From Sphingomonas sp. CFBP 13720 (GTDB lineage: Bacteria; Pseudomonadota; Alphaproteobacteria; Sphingomonadales; Sphingomonadaceae), in contig NZ_JACYVA010000002.1 of the NCBI RefSeq assembly GCF_014842075.1, forward strand, positions 428,948 through 492,947: a stretch of DNA of 64,000 nt, in the 5' to 3' direction. Each line of letters starts with the position of its first letter. Within the stretch, counting starts at the first letter, position 1. The notes under the pieces were generated by a model. That model saw only the letters and a program-made list of their open reading frames with translations. It was not told the DNA's origin and ran no database searches. Below are positions 54,401 to 62,063 of this stretch, piece by piece. A program made the translations under genes and the position numbers.

Positions 54401-54813
54401 GCTGGGGCAACGACACGCTGAATGGCGGCGACGGCAACGACGTGCTGATCGGCAACGAGGGCCGCGACATGCTGACCGGCGGAGCGGGTGCGGATATCTT
54501 CCGCTTCGAAAAGTCGCTCGACACCCTCGCGCTGACGTCGCTGCGCGACGTCATCACCGATTTCCGGCCGGGGGAGGACAAGATCGACCTGTCGGCGATC
54601 GACGCCAACATTCTGGCACGTGGCGATCAGGCATTCTCGCTGATCGGCTCGGCACGCCTGAGCGGCCCGGCGCAGATCCGCTACAACTACCAGTTCGTCG
54701 ACGGGAAGGAATATACCGTCGTCGAGGGCAATACCGGTCCGGGCAGCGTCGCCGACTTCGCGATCGCGCTGCTGGGGCACCACACGCTCACCGCCAGCGA
54801 CTTCTTCCTGTAA
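51475..54813 (+). CDS. Large RTX protein with CBM9-like, Rossmann-like and NodB/PelA-type deacetylase domains
   Basis: 1112 residues, no signal peptide. Apparent order: CBM9/DOMON-like sugar-binding domain (1-130; VLIDGNLADWN opening); Rossmann-like domain (about 165-385; RIAIVWSEST, YDTIVFPSFRNVD, SYSRMKLLFDATRV), like the middle part of PelA; NodB-fold polysaccharide deacetylase (about 386-680) with metal motif HSYTH (His483, His487) and late motif WPWHDYG (622-628); beta-rich linker; cadherin-like repeat (about 835-940); RTX calcium repeats (about 960-1010; GNDVLNGLGGNDRLTGG then GNDTLNGG); type I secretion tail. Asp398 and Asp409 are candidates for the first deacetylase motif, but the classical FDD is not clear. 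Adjacent pelG, GH114, PelB, PelD, PelE and PelF genes imply N-deacetylation of the exopolysaccharide outside the cell. No type I exporter is in the window. Confidence 0.8.
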   Translation: MANVNPVLIDGNLADWNAVDRIDRGLGEGYAIRARSDGDSFAFAMTAPTAIGANTTAWLNTDRNAKTGYQVFGFAAGAEYNVNFNADGTVSLYTGGAGETLVAANLQAAWSADRTTVEFRVPKAAIGDPQAIDTLYDVNDGAFLPGDYSGPAFTVFNEATTPADPAQRIAIVWSESTANAYFSKTAYSQLFMAAQSQAMQSGVPFDILTESDLTSLTTLAKYDTIVFPSFRNVDAAMVDKITQTLELATKQYGIGLVAAGEFMTNAADGSALAGDSYSRMKLLFDATRVTGGFPADVTVKVTDAAGLVLDGYADGEVIHQYTAVGWNAFTSVSGKGTTIATETVGGQTYAAALATQTGGRNVLFSSEAVMADDNMLQKAIDYSVHGGGLSVGLQMTRDTGMVAARNDMDQSQERDEVNPENGAPGIYDKMIPILADWKAKYNFVGSYYVNIGNDAANGQSTDWAVSLPYYKALLDMGNELGSHSYTHPHDTNLLTDEQIQFEFGQNRAELEQQLSSFLGKPVSVGGAAVPGAPEQIATSQEILKYVTYLSGGYSGIGAGYPNAFGFMTPQNAVDGKVYIAPNTSFDFTLIEFQKKTVAEAEAVWAKEFTELTAHGDAPVVVWPWHDYGPTAWTLDGVSPYTQQMFTNWVERAAKAGVEFVTLADLAARIASFDQAQIVSSVSGDTITASVSSAGGTGLFALDVDGQKTGQVIQSVAGWYAYSNDKVFLPMAGGNFQIKMGAAADDVTHITALPMRASLMTLSGDGRDLSFTVAGEGKVVVDLKAPGTNWVSIEGGISTSLVGEIATIDLGAIGTHNVKITQIANSGPVLTSFGGADTAKLSIAENVAALTSFTATDANAAMGDTVKFSIGAGGDGAKFTIDGTTGVLKFLTAPDFEQPTDANRDNVYVVTVVATDSRGATDTQVLSVGVTDVVGVTRTGSIFAETLTGTSEQDVLDGYWGNDVLNGLGGNDRLTGGWGNDTLNGGDGNDVLIGNEGRDMLTGGAGADIFRFEKSLDTLALTSLRDVITDFRPGEDKIDLSAIDANILARGDQAFSLIGSARLSGPAQIRYNYQFVDGKEYTVVEGNTGPGSVADFAIALLGHHTLTASDFFL

Positions 54814-54874
54814 TTTGGTAAGATTCCGACTGTACCGGTCCTTCGGCTTGGGTTTGCGGGGGTAGACACCGGAC

Positions 54875-56272
54875 ATGGCCGGGATCGGGTTTCAACTCGC
54901 GCGGGTGGCGCGCGAAGGGGGCGTCGGCGGGATCGCCGCCGCCGCCGCGCATGGGGCGGTCATCAGTGCCGGGCCGTGGCTGGTGACAGCCGCGGCCATG
55001 GCGCTGTTGGGGCATTGGACCGGACGCCACCTGACCCCCGATGCCGCGCGGGTGGTGCAGACGGTGCTGATCTATGCGTTCAGCCTGTCGGCGCTGGCCG
55101 CCGCGCCGATCGGGATCGTCGCGACGCGGATGGTCGCCGACCGGCTGTTCGCGCGCGATGCGGCCGGAATTCCGGGCATCCTGTTGCTGGCGCTGGCGGT
55201 CGGCGGTGCGTTCGGGCTGACGGCGGGCGCGCTGCTGTTCGGCGTGCTGGGTGGATTGCCGCCGGTGCAGGCGCTGGCGGCGACGATCACGCTGGCATGG
55301 CTGACGCAGATCTGGATCGCCGCGCCGATGCTGACCGCGCTCAAACGCTTCACCGCCGTGCCCGGCGCGTATCTACTGGGCATCGTTGCCGCCACCATCG
55401 TGCTGTTGATATTGCCGTCGCCGGGCGTGACGACGGTGCTGACGGTCATTGCGGGCGGGGTCGGCGTGACTTTGGGCGCGATCGCATTCGTCCTGCGGCG
55501 ATATTTCGTCGGCGCGCCGTCGCCGCTGCCGCCCGGCGCGATGTCGCCCCGACTGGCGGGGATCGTCGCCGCCGCCGGGGTCGCCGGGGTCGCCGCGATC
55601 TGGATCGACAAATGGATCCTGTGGTTCGGCCCGGCCAGCCTGCGCGCCGTGGGCCTGTTGCGGCTGAACCCGATCAACGACGAGGGAAGTTTCCTTGGCC
55701 TGCTGACGATCGTGCCGGGGCTGACGCTGTTGCTGATCGTCACCGAAACGCGGTTCGACCGCGTATTCGGCAGCATGCTGGCGCGATGCACCGGCACGTC
55801 CACGCTGGAGCGGATCGAGGAAGCGCGTGGCGACGTGGTCCGCACGATCCTCGACGGGTTGCGGTTGCTGATCCTGGTGCAAGCGCTGTTCGCCGCGCTG
55901 GCATGGGTGCTGGCGATCCCGTTCTTCGACCTGATCGGCGCGGACGTGCGCGCGATCTTTGCGTTTCGTCAGACGTCGGCCGGGGTCGTATTCCATCTGG
56001 TGACGATCGCGACGACGGTCGTGCTGGCCTATTACGACCTGTTCGGTCGCATCCTGGTGACATGGGGCGCGTTCGCGCTGGGCAGCGCGCTGGCCACGCT
56101 GGCGCAATGGGACGCCGGCTTCGCCGCGTTCGGTTGGGGGTACATGGCGGGCGCGCTGGCGGGGGCAACAGTCGGCATCGCAATGGTGGCCGAAGCCAGC
56201 GTCAACCTGACCTATCTGTTGTTCGTGGGTAACAATCCGGCGGTGGTCGGACATGGGGGAAGATTGTTGTGA
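54875..56272 (+). CDS. pelG: PelG, polysaccharide flippase-like inner-membrane protein
   Basis: 465 residues with about 12 membrane helices. MAGIGFQLARVAREGGVGG is the PelG N-terminus (GIGFELRK-type), and VISAGPWLVTAAAM the following family block. LNPINDEGSFLGLLTIVPGL corresponds to the PelG segment with N-D-x-GSF, and DLFGRILVTW the late helix block. PelG belongs to the MATE/MOP flippase superfamily and is thought to export the Pel polymer or its precursor with PelD and PelE. The gene starts 61 bp after the RTX protein; its stop overlaps the next start (GTGA at 56269). In Pseudomonas pelG is last; here it is first. Confidence 0.9.
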   Translation: MAGIGFQLARVAREGGVGGIAAAAAHGAVISAGPWLVTAAAMALLGHWTGRHLTPDAARVVQTVLIYAFSLSALAAAPIGIVATRMVADRLFARDAAGIPGILLLALAVGGAFGLTAGALLFGVLGGLPPVQALAATITLAWLTQIWIAAPMLTALKRFTAVPGAYLLGIVAATIVLLILPSPGVTTVLTVIAGGVGVTLGAIAFVLRRYFVGAPSPLPPGAMSPRLAGIVAAAGVAGVAAIWIDKWILWFGPASLRAVGLLRLNPINDEGSFLGLLTIVPGLTLLLIVTETRFDRVFGSMLARCTGTSTLERIEEARGDVVRTILDGLRLLILVQALFAALAWVLAIPFFDLIGADVRAIFAFRQTSAGVVFHLVTIATTVVLAYYDLFGRILVTWGAFALGSALATLAQWDAGFAAFGWGYMAGALAGATVGIAMVAEASVNLTYLLFVGNNPAVVGHGGRLL

Positions 56273-57135
56273 CGATCGGGCGGCGCAGGTTCATGGCGGC
56301 GGGCGCAGGGGTGATGGGCGCCGCGCTGGGGCTGCGGCCGCGAACGGTATCGGGCGCGGGCGATACGCTGCGATGGGCAGTCGATTATGGCGCGGCGACC
56401 GATCCGGTGCTGGCACGCAGCTATTCGCTGCTAGTGCTGGAGCCGCACCATGCCCGGCCGATCACGCCGTTGCGTGGCGCAGGCAGCCGGTTGCTCGGCT
56501 ATGTCAGTTTCGGCGAGGTCGAACGCAACCGCCCCTATTTCGCCGCGCTGGACCGCGCGGGTGCCCTGGGCAAACCCAATCCGAACTGGCCCGACGCCCG
56601 CTTCGTCGACCTGCGCCACCCCGCTTGGACAAAGGCGGTGGTGACGACGATCGTGCCGGCGATTCTTTCGCTCGGCTATGACGGAATCTTCATCGATACG
56701 ATGGATAACGCCGAAGCGATGGAACGGCAGAACCCAACCGATAACAAAGGGATGGTCGCAGCGGGCACGGCGCTGATAGCCGCCGTGCGCGCGGCGTTCC
56801 CCGCGATCCGCATCATGATGAACCGGGGCTATGCGGCGTTGCCGACGGTCGCGGACCGCATCGATTACGTGCTGGGCGAAGCGATGGCGTCGCGCTGGAA
56901 CTTCGCGAGCAAACAGTATGAGTTGCTGTCGGACAGCGACTGGCAGTGGCAGGCCGACCGGTTGCGCGCGGCACAGGCGGCCAACCCGACGCTGGGCGTC
57001 ATGACGCTGGATTACTGGAAGCCCGACGACCGGGCACAGGTCGCCGCGCTCTATGCCCGCGAACGCGCCGCCGGGTTCCATCCCTATGTCGCGACGCTGG
57101 CGCTCGACCGGCTTTGGCCGGAACCGCACGGATGA
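56269..57135 (+). CDS. GH114 endo-alpha-1,4-galactosaminidase, PelA hydrolase-domain equivalent, Tat signal
   Basis: 288 residues from GTG 56269. The N-terminus GRRRFMAAGAGVMGAALGL has a twin-arginine motif. The remainder is a GH114 TIM barrel equal to residues of about 40-300 of PelA: LLVLEPHHARPI, LLGYVSFGEVERNR, LGYDGIFIDTMDNAE (acidic Asp143) and RIDYVLGEAMAS (Glu204). In PelA the equivalents of these two acids cut alpha-1,4-linked galactosamine polymer. The deacetylase half of PelA is absent here and seems to reside in the RTX protein 1.5 kb upstream. The gene overlaps both neighbours (GTGA and ATGA), so it is translated with the Pel operon. Confidence 0.87.
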   Translation: MTIGRRRFMAAGAGVMGAALGLRPRTVSGAGDTLRWAVDYGAATDPVLARSYSLLVLEPHHARPITPLRGAGSRLLGYVSFGEVERNRPYFAALDRAGALGKPNPNWPDARFVDLRHPAWTKAVVTTIVPAILSLGYDGIFIDTMDNAEAMERQNPTDNKGMVAAGTALIAAVRAAFPAIRIMMNRGYAALPTVADRIDYVLGEAMASRWNFASKQYELLSDSDWQWQADRLRAAQAANPTLGVMTLDYWKPDDRAQVAALYARERAAGFHPYVATLALDRLWPEPHG

Positions 57136-58847
57136 GTGGGCTGGCGAATCGCGGAATGGCGGTCGGGGTGCCGGCCGTCGCCGGGCTGGCGATGCTGGCG
57201 GCGGCGGTGCTGTTGCTGCCCGGCCCGCGCGAGATCGTGCAGGTCGAACGCCGGGCGCAGCCGGGCGCGTCAGTCGCCGTGCCACCGCCCGCCGTACCAT
57301 TGCCGGTCGTCCCCGCGATCCGCCCACCGGTCCATCCCGATATCGCCGCCGTGATCCCGACCGCCGACGCGGCGCAACTGGCGGCGCTGACCGCCGTATT
57401 GGTCGCCGACGGTGCGACCGTGACGACATTGCAGGTCGCATACGACCTTGCCGCCGCTGGGCGCGGTGCGGTGGCACTGGCCTATCTGGCGGCGCGACCC
57501 GACGGAGCGAGTGCGGCGACATGGCCGTTGCGCGTCGACCTGTTGCGCAAGACCGGACGACCGGCAGGGGCGGTGGCGCTGCTGGAACAGGCGGTTCGCG
57601 CGCCGGGCGTGGCGGCCCCCGCGATCGTCGCCGCCAGCTATGCCCTCGACCGGCCCGACTTGCTCGTCGCGGCGGCGCAGACGCATGCGATCCCGCGCCC
57701 CGATACCGCGCTGTCGCTCGATCTGGCCCGGCGGCTGGACGCGATGGGACGGATCGACCTGATCGCGACGCTCGACCGGGTGGGCAGCGACTGGCGGCGG
57801 GCCGATCCATGGACCGCCATCCACGTTGCGCAGAAACAGCGCGACACCGCCGCCGCGCTGCGGGCCGCCATGCTGCTGCCCGAAGCGGAACGCGACGCGG
57901 CGCGCGAGACGATCCTGACTGCGGCGGGCGATACGGCGGGGCTGCGCGCAATGCTGCTGGCGCAGGCGCAGACGGGCGGCGACCTGCGCACCATCGCCGA
58001 ACGGTTACTGGCGGCGGGCGCCCGCGACGATGCGATCGCCATACTGGCGCGCGCGGCGGCGACCGGCGATCCCGACACGCCGGCGGCGCAGCGGCTTCTG
58101 TACCTGATGGGGCCGCGACCCGGCGCGCGCGATCTTGCGTGGTTGCGGCAGCGCGCGGCGACCGGACCGGCGGACGAACAGGTGCGCTGGGTCGCCGCCT
58201 ATGCCGAACGCGACCGGGCAGCCGATGCACTGGCGTTCGTCGCGCGCCACCCGCTGGGCGACCGGACCGACCTGTTGCTCACCCGGCTGAAACTGGCCGA
58301 TGCCGCGCGCGACGATGCAGGCGCGCGGGCGGCGATGGCGATGCTGCTCGACGGGCGGACGCTTACGGCGGCGCAGGTGCGCACGGCGACCGCCGCCCTG
58401 CCCCGCCGTGCCGATCCGGCGCAGGTGGCGGCGCTGGCACGGCTGCGCGTGGCGGACGGGATCGGCGATCCGCGCGACCGGATCGATCTGGCGTGGACCG
58501 CGTGGAACGGCGGCGATGCGGCGCGGACGATCGAATTGCTGCGCCCGGCACTGGTGGAACTGCCCGGTGACGTGGCGGCGTTGCGGCTGATGGCCGATGC
58601 GCAGGCACGCGTCGGCGGCGATCGTGCGGCGCGGCCATGGCTGGAACGTGCGCTGGCGCGGACACCGACGGACGGGGCGGCGCGCGCGGAGCTGCTCGAC
58701 CGGCTGGGGCGCAGGGCGGAAGCGCTGGCGATGGTAGAGACGCTGCGCCGCGAAGCGCCGCGCGACCGGACGCTGGCGACGCTGCACGCACGCCTGCTGA
58801 TCGCGGAGGGGAGGCCGGGCGCCGCACGGATGGTGCTGGCGCGATGA
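57132..58847 (+). CDS. pelB: PelB-like TPR protein (N-terminal half of PelB)
   Basis: 571 residues. One membrane helix (about 12-30), then a proline-rich stretch, then repeated helix pairs rich in alanine (for example LPGDVAALRLMADAQARVGG, DRAARPWLERALARTPTDGA, LLDRLGRRAEALAMVETL), which are TPR/HEAT-like. In Pseudomonas PelB a membrane helix, many TPRs and a C-terminal porin are on one chain of nearly 1200 residues; here the TPR part ends at the start of a separate barrel gene, coupled by ATGA at 58844. The periplasmic TPR part binds PelA and guides the polymer to the pore. Homology is by architecture and context, so moderate. Confidence 0.75.
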   Translation: MSGLANRGMAVGVPAVAGLAMLAAAVLLLPGPREIVQVERRAQPGASVAVPPPAVPLPVVPAIRPPVHPDIAAVIPTADAAQLAALTAVLVADGATVTTLQVAYDLAAAGRGAVALAYLAARPDGASAATWPLRVDLLRKTGRPAGAVALLEQAVRAPGVAAPAIVAASYALDRPDLLVAAAQTHAIPRPDTALSLDLARRLDAMGRIDLIATLDRVGSDWRRADPWTAIHVAQKQRDTAAALRAAMLLPEAERDAARETILTAAGDTAGLRAMLLAQAQTGGDLRTIAERLLAAGARDDAIAILARAAATGDPDTPAAQRLLYLMGPRPGARDLAWLRQRAATGPADEQVRWVAAYAERDRAADALAFVARHPLGDRTDLLLTRLKLADAARDDAGARAAMAMLLDGRTLTAAQVRTATAALPRRADPAQVAALARLRVADGIGDPRDRIDLAWTAWNGGDAARTIELLRPALVELPGDVAALRLMADAQARVGGDRAARPWLERALARTPTDGAARAELLDRLGRRAEALAMVETLRREAPRDRTLATLHARLLIAEGRPGAARMVLAR

Positions 58848-60301
58848 TCGCGGCGCTGCTGCTGTTCGTCGGACCGGTGCCGATGTTGCGGGTTCCGGCC
58901 ACGGTGCTGGCCGACACGACGGTGGTCGGCGGCGACGCGCGGCTGGTGTGGCCGGCCGGAACCGACCTGCGCGTCGAGGGGGACGACCGCGAAATCGTGT
59001 TGCAGTTCGACCGGCCGGTCGACGACGCGGTGATCGCGGCGTTCGGCCGCGCGGGCGGCGACGGGATCGGCGACCTGCGGTGGAACGACACCAGTTTGGT
59101 ACTGCGTGCCGCCCCCGGATGGACGCTGCGCTGGCGGCGCGACGCCAACGAGGTGCCGGTGGTGTTCGAGCGTCAACGCGGCGAAGACGTGCCGGTCGCA
59201 GCCCCTGCCCCCGATCTGGATGCGCAGTTGCTGGCGATCGAGGCGGATGTCGCCGCCGGCTATCCGGGACAGGGACGGCGCGCGGCGGAAGCGCTGGCCC
59301 GTCGCTGGCCCACCGATCCACGCGTGGCGCGGATCGTGGCCGACGCCCGCAGTGCCGATGGCGATATCGCGGGGGCGGCACGCGGGTATCGCGCGCTGGG
59401 GGCCGGGGATCGCACGGCCCGCCGCGCGCGTAGCTTCGCGCCGGGCGTGGCGAGCGTCGGGGTCACTTCGCGCGACGGCGGCGATCTGGCCCAGGTCGAA
59501 TGGGCCACACGCGTCGACGTCGCGATCGACGACCGGATCACGGCCGGTGGCGGCGCAAGGATCGTACGCAACCGGGTCCGCACGTCCGGCGGACGGGTGC
59601 ACACCAGCGAGCCGATCGTCGATCTGGCCGCAACGGTGCGGACCAGCGATGCGACGCGGGTGCAACTGGTGCTGGCCAGCGCGATCGACAGCAACGTCAC
59701 CGGCGGCGGGGTTCGCGTGCAGGCGGGATCGGCGGAGGCGCAATGGCGTGCCGCGCTGTTGCTGAACCAGCCGGACTATTCCACCGCCGAACAGGCGCTG
59801 CGCGGCGGGCATCTGTCGCGCATCGCGCTGGGCGCGACCTATCGGCTTGCGCCCGGACTGGTCGGGCAGGTCGATCTGGGCGGCAACCGCTATGGGCTGG
59901 CCGGGTCGGGCGGCGTGGGCGATACGCTGACCGCCAGCGGCGGGATCGACTATATCGTGCGGCGGGGCGCTATCGCGTTCGGCCTGACCTATCGGTTCGA
60001 GGCGGAATATGTGCAGCGCGGCGGGCCGGCGATCGTGCTGGTCGACCGCGAGAACCATACCGCGCAGGGGCTGGCCAGCGCCACGTTGGGCGAGGCGCAG
60101 GTGACCGCGCTGGCCGGGTGGACGGTCGACCGGTTCGGCGGCGACGGGCCCAACGCCAGCATCGGCGCGAACGTGCCGATCGGCGCGGGCTGGCGGATCG
60201 AGGGGAGCGGCGGGATCACGTCGGTGGCGCGGACCGGCTTTGCTGGACAACAGCTTTTCGCGCGCGCGCTGGTGTCGCATGGACTGGGCAACGGACGATG
60301 A
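58844..60301 (+). CDS. Outer-membrane beta-barrel, PelB C-terminal pore equivalent
   Basis: 485 residues. A short leader (MIAALLLFVGPVPMLRVPAT) suggests export. Residues of about 25-110 are beta-rich; 125-185 form a last TPR-like helical segment (GRRAAEALARRWPTDPRVARI); from about 195 the sequence alternates polar and hydrophobic residues like a transmembrane barrel (VEWATRVDVAIDDRITAGGG, LALGATYRLAPGLVG-type strands, YIVRRGAIAFGLTYRFEAEY). The protein does not end in an aromatic residue. It corresponds to the PelB pore, through which the cationic polymer leaves the cell. Both ends overlap neighbouring genes by ATGA. Confidence 0.68.
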   Translation: MIAALLLFVGPVPMLRVPATVLADTTVVGGDARLVWPAGTDLRVEGDDREIVLQFDRPVDDAVIAAFGRAGGDGIGDLRWNDTSLVLRAAPGWTLRWRRDANEVPVVFERQRGEDVPVAAPAPDLDAQLLAIEADVAAGYPGQGRRAAEALARRWPTDPRVARIVADARSADGDIAGAARGYRALGAGDRTARRARSFAPGVASVGVTSRDGGDLAQVEWATRVDVAIDDRITAGGGARIVRNRVRTSGGRVHTSEPIVDLAATVRTSDATRVQLVLASAIDSNVTGGGVRVQAGSAEAQWRAALLLNQPDYSTAEQALRGGHLSRIALGATYRLAPGLVGQVDLGGNRYGLAGSGGVGDTLTASGGIDYIVRRGAIAFGLTYRFEAEYVQRGGPAIVLVDRENHTAQGLASATLGEAQVTALAGWTVDRFGGDGPNASIGANVPIGAGWRIEGSGGITSVARTGFAGQQLFARALVSHGLGNGR

Positions 60302-61245
60302 TCGTGGCGGGCAACGAACGGTGGCGGCGGATCGGGCGGATCGCGGCCGAACTGGCGGGATGTTACGGTGCGTTGCTGCTGGTCGACGACCTGCTGACCG
60401 GCGGGACCGGCTTTGCCGGGCTGCATCCCAACCCGTTATGGCTGCCGGTGATGGTCATGGCGCTGGCATACGGCACCGGGCCGGCGCTGGTCGCGGCGAC
60501 GATCGCGTCGATCCTGTGGCTGGCGCACGCCGATATGTCGGGGAGCGGGCGCGATTACCTCGACCATCTGTTCCATCTGTCGCTGCCGCCGCTGCTGTGG
60601 TTCGTCACGGCGGTCGGGGTGGGCGAGGTGACGATGCTGCGCACGCAACGCTATGTCCGGCTCGACCGGCGGGCCGAGACTGCCCGGCGCAACGTCGCGC
60701 GCCTGACCGAGGCGTTCCACCGGCTGGAACATATCAACCGCGCGTTGCAGGTGCAGGTCGCGATCGATCCCTGCAGCGGCGGCCATGTCGTCGCCGTCGC
60801 CAGCCGGCTGGCGACCGCCGATGCGGCCGAACGGCCCGCCGTGCTGACCGAACTGATCGCGCTGGGCACGCGGACCGGCGATTTCACCTGCTATCGACGC
60901 ACCGACGGCGAGGCGCGCGCATGGCTGCGCGGACCGGCGGCGGCGGGGCAGGCGGAAACGCTGCCCGACACGCTGATGACGCTGGTCGAGCAACGCGACG
61001 CACCGGTCCATGTCGGGCACCCGGCGGATCGCGCCGCGCTGGCAGGCCATGGCGTCGTCGCCATTCCCCTGCCCCATCCCGATACCGGGCGCGTGATCGG
61101 GTGCGTGGTGCTGCACAGCGTGCCGTTCGCCGCGCTGAATGCCCATGCGCTGGCCGAAATGGCCGAAGTCGGGCGATGGCTGGCGCCGTTGGCGATCGAA
61201 CGCGCGCCGGCACCGGCACGCCGTCGGGAGCGGGTGGTCGCATGA
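60298..61245 (+). CDS. pelD: PelD-like membrane protein with GAF domain, no visible GGDEF
   Basis: 315 residues. About four membrane helices in residues 1-110 (LWLPVMVMALAYGTGPALVA, LWFVTAVGVGEVTMLRTQR), a short coiled coil (VARLTEAFHRLEHINRALQV) and a GAF-like domain (about 150-300). Pseudomonas PelD has about 455 residues, with a further degenerate GGDEF that binds cyclic di-GMP; here the chain stops after the GAF. Thus the c-di-GMP switch is apparently lost or moved; an RRTD is present inside the GAF but its meaning is unclear. PelD holds the PelE-PelF-PelG synthase complex together. Identified mainly by order and topology. Confidence 0.72.
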   Translation: MIVAGNERWRRIGRIAAELAGCYGALLLVDDLLTGGTGFAGLHPNPLWLPVMVMALAYGTGPALVAATIASILWLAHADMSGSGRDYLDHLFHLSLPPLLWFVTAVGVGEVTMLRTQRYVRLDRRAETARRNVARLTEAFHRLEHINRALQVQVAIDPCSGGHVVAVASRLATADAAERPAVLTELIALGTRTGDFTCYRRTDGEARAWLRGPAAAGQAETLPDTLMTLVEQRDAPVHVGHPADRAALAGHGVVAIPLPHPDTGRVIGCVVLHSVPFAALNAHALAEMAEVGRWLAPLAIERAPAPARRRERVVA

Positions 61246-62063
61246 CCCGCGCGATCGCCGTGCTGGCGGCGGCGGACGTGGCGGTGCTGGCGATCGGGCG
61301 CGGACCGGTGGCGGTGCTGCACGTCGCGCTCGCCATCGCGGGATACGTGCTGTGGATGCGCGGTACGCAACGGCGCGACTTCGCCACCGCGATCCTCGGC
61401 GTGTTCGGCCCGGTGGCGTTGCTGTTGGTCCCGCAGGTCGTCCGGCGTCTGCCGCACCGGACGCAGGCGGTGGCCGACCTGCCCGAACCCGTCCAGCGGC
61501 CGACGCGGGCGCGGCGCGGCGCGACGCTCGCCGCCGCGCGGATGCTCGACGGGCGGGTGATGCACGCCGCGCCCGACACGCTCGATTCACTGGTCACGGT
61601 GATGCGTCACGGCGAGGTCGCGCAGCGCCGGCTCGCGCTCGAAACCGTGGTGCGTTCGTTCCAGCCGGCGCTGTCGCCGCTGGTCGCGCTGGCGCTGACC
61701 GATGGCGACCAGACGATCCGCGCTCTGGCCGCCGCCGCGTCGGCGCGCGTCGTACAGAATCTCGCGCTCGCCCGCACCGCGCTGGAAACCAGCGGCGACT
61801 ATGCGGCGCTGGCGGCGTTGCTGGCCGATCATGCGCGCGCCAACGTGCTGCTGTCGGACACGCAGCGCAGCCACCTGCGCGACGACGCGCTGGCGCTGAT
61901 GCCCGCCAACACGACCGACCCGGCGCGGATCGAGGCGCTGTGGGCGGCGGGCGACTATGCCGCGATCGACGCGCTGGTCAGCACGCTGCCCGATCGCCGG
62001 CCCACGCCGGGCCATCCGATGGAAGCGGCGACGGCGTGGTGGCGCGCGGGGCAGGCGGCATGA
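61242..62063 (+). CDS. pelE: PelE-like membrane/TPR protein
   Basis: 273 residues. Two hydrophobic helices at about 4-60 (LAAADVAVLAIGRGPVAVLH, TAILGVFGPVALLLVPQVV) are followed by a cytoplasmic alpha-helical part of TPR/HEAT type (LVTVMRHGEVAQRRLALETV, SPLVALALTDGDQTIRALAAA). This layout, and the place between PelD- and PelF-like genes, match PelE, which bridges PelF and the membrane complex. Sequence motifs are weak, so the call relies on topology and order. Its start overlaps the PelD-like stop (ATGA at 61242); its stop overlaps the pelF start. Confidence 0.7.
   Translation: MTRAIAVLAAADVAVLAIGRGPVAVLHVALAIAGYVLWMRGTQRRDFATAILGVFGPVALLLVPQVVRRLPHRTQAVADLPEPVQRPTRARRGATLAAARMLDGRVMHAAPDTLDSLVTVMRHGEVAQRRLALETVVRSFQPALSPLVALALTDGDQTIRALAAAASARVVQNLALARTALETSGDYAALAALLADHARANVLLSDTQRSHLRDDALALMPANTTDPARIEALWAAGDYAAIDALVSTLPDRRPTPGHPMEAATAWWRAGQAA

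Noticed and set aside
51352..54876. 1174-residue open frame on the minus strand opposite the RTX protein
   Set aside because: Histidine-, arginine- and valine-rich translation without family motifs; it is the antisense shadow of a gene with clear domain motifs and RTX repeats.
60298..61245. RRTD in the PelD-like protein as a c-di-GMP inhibitory site
   Set aside because: It lies in the GAF region rather than in a GGDEF domain and has no surrounding motif support.
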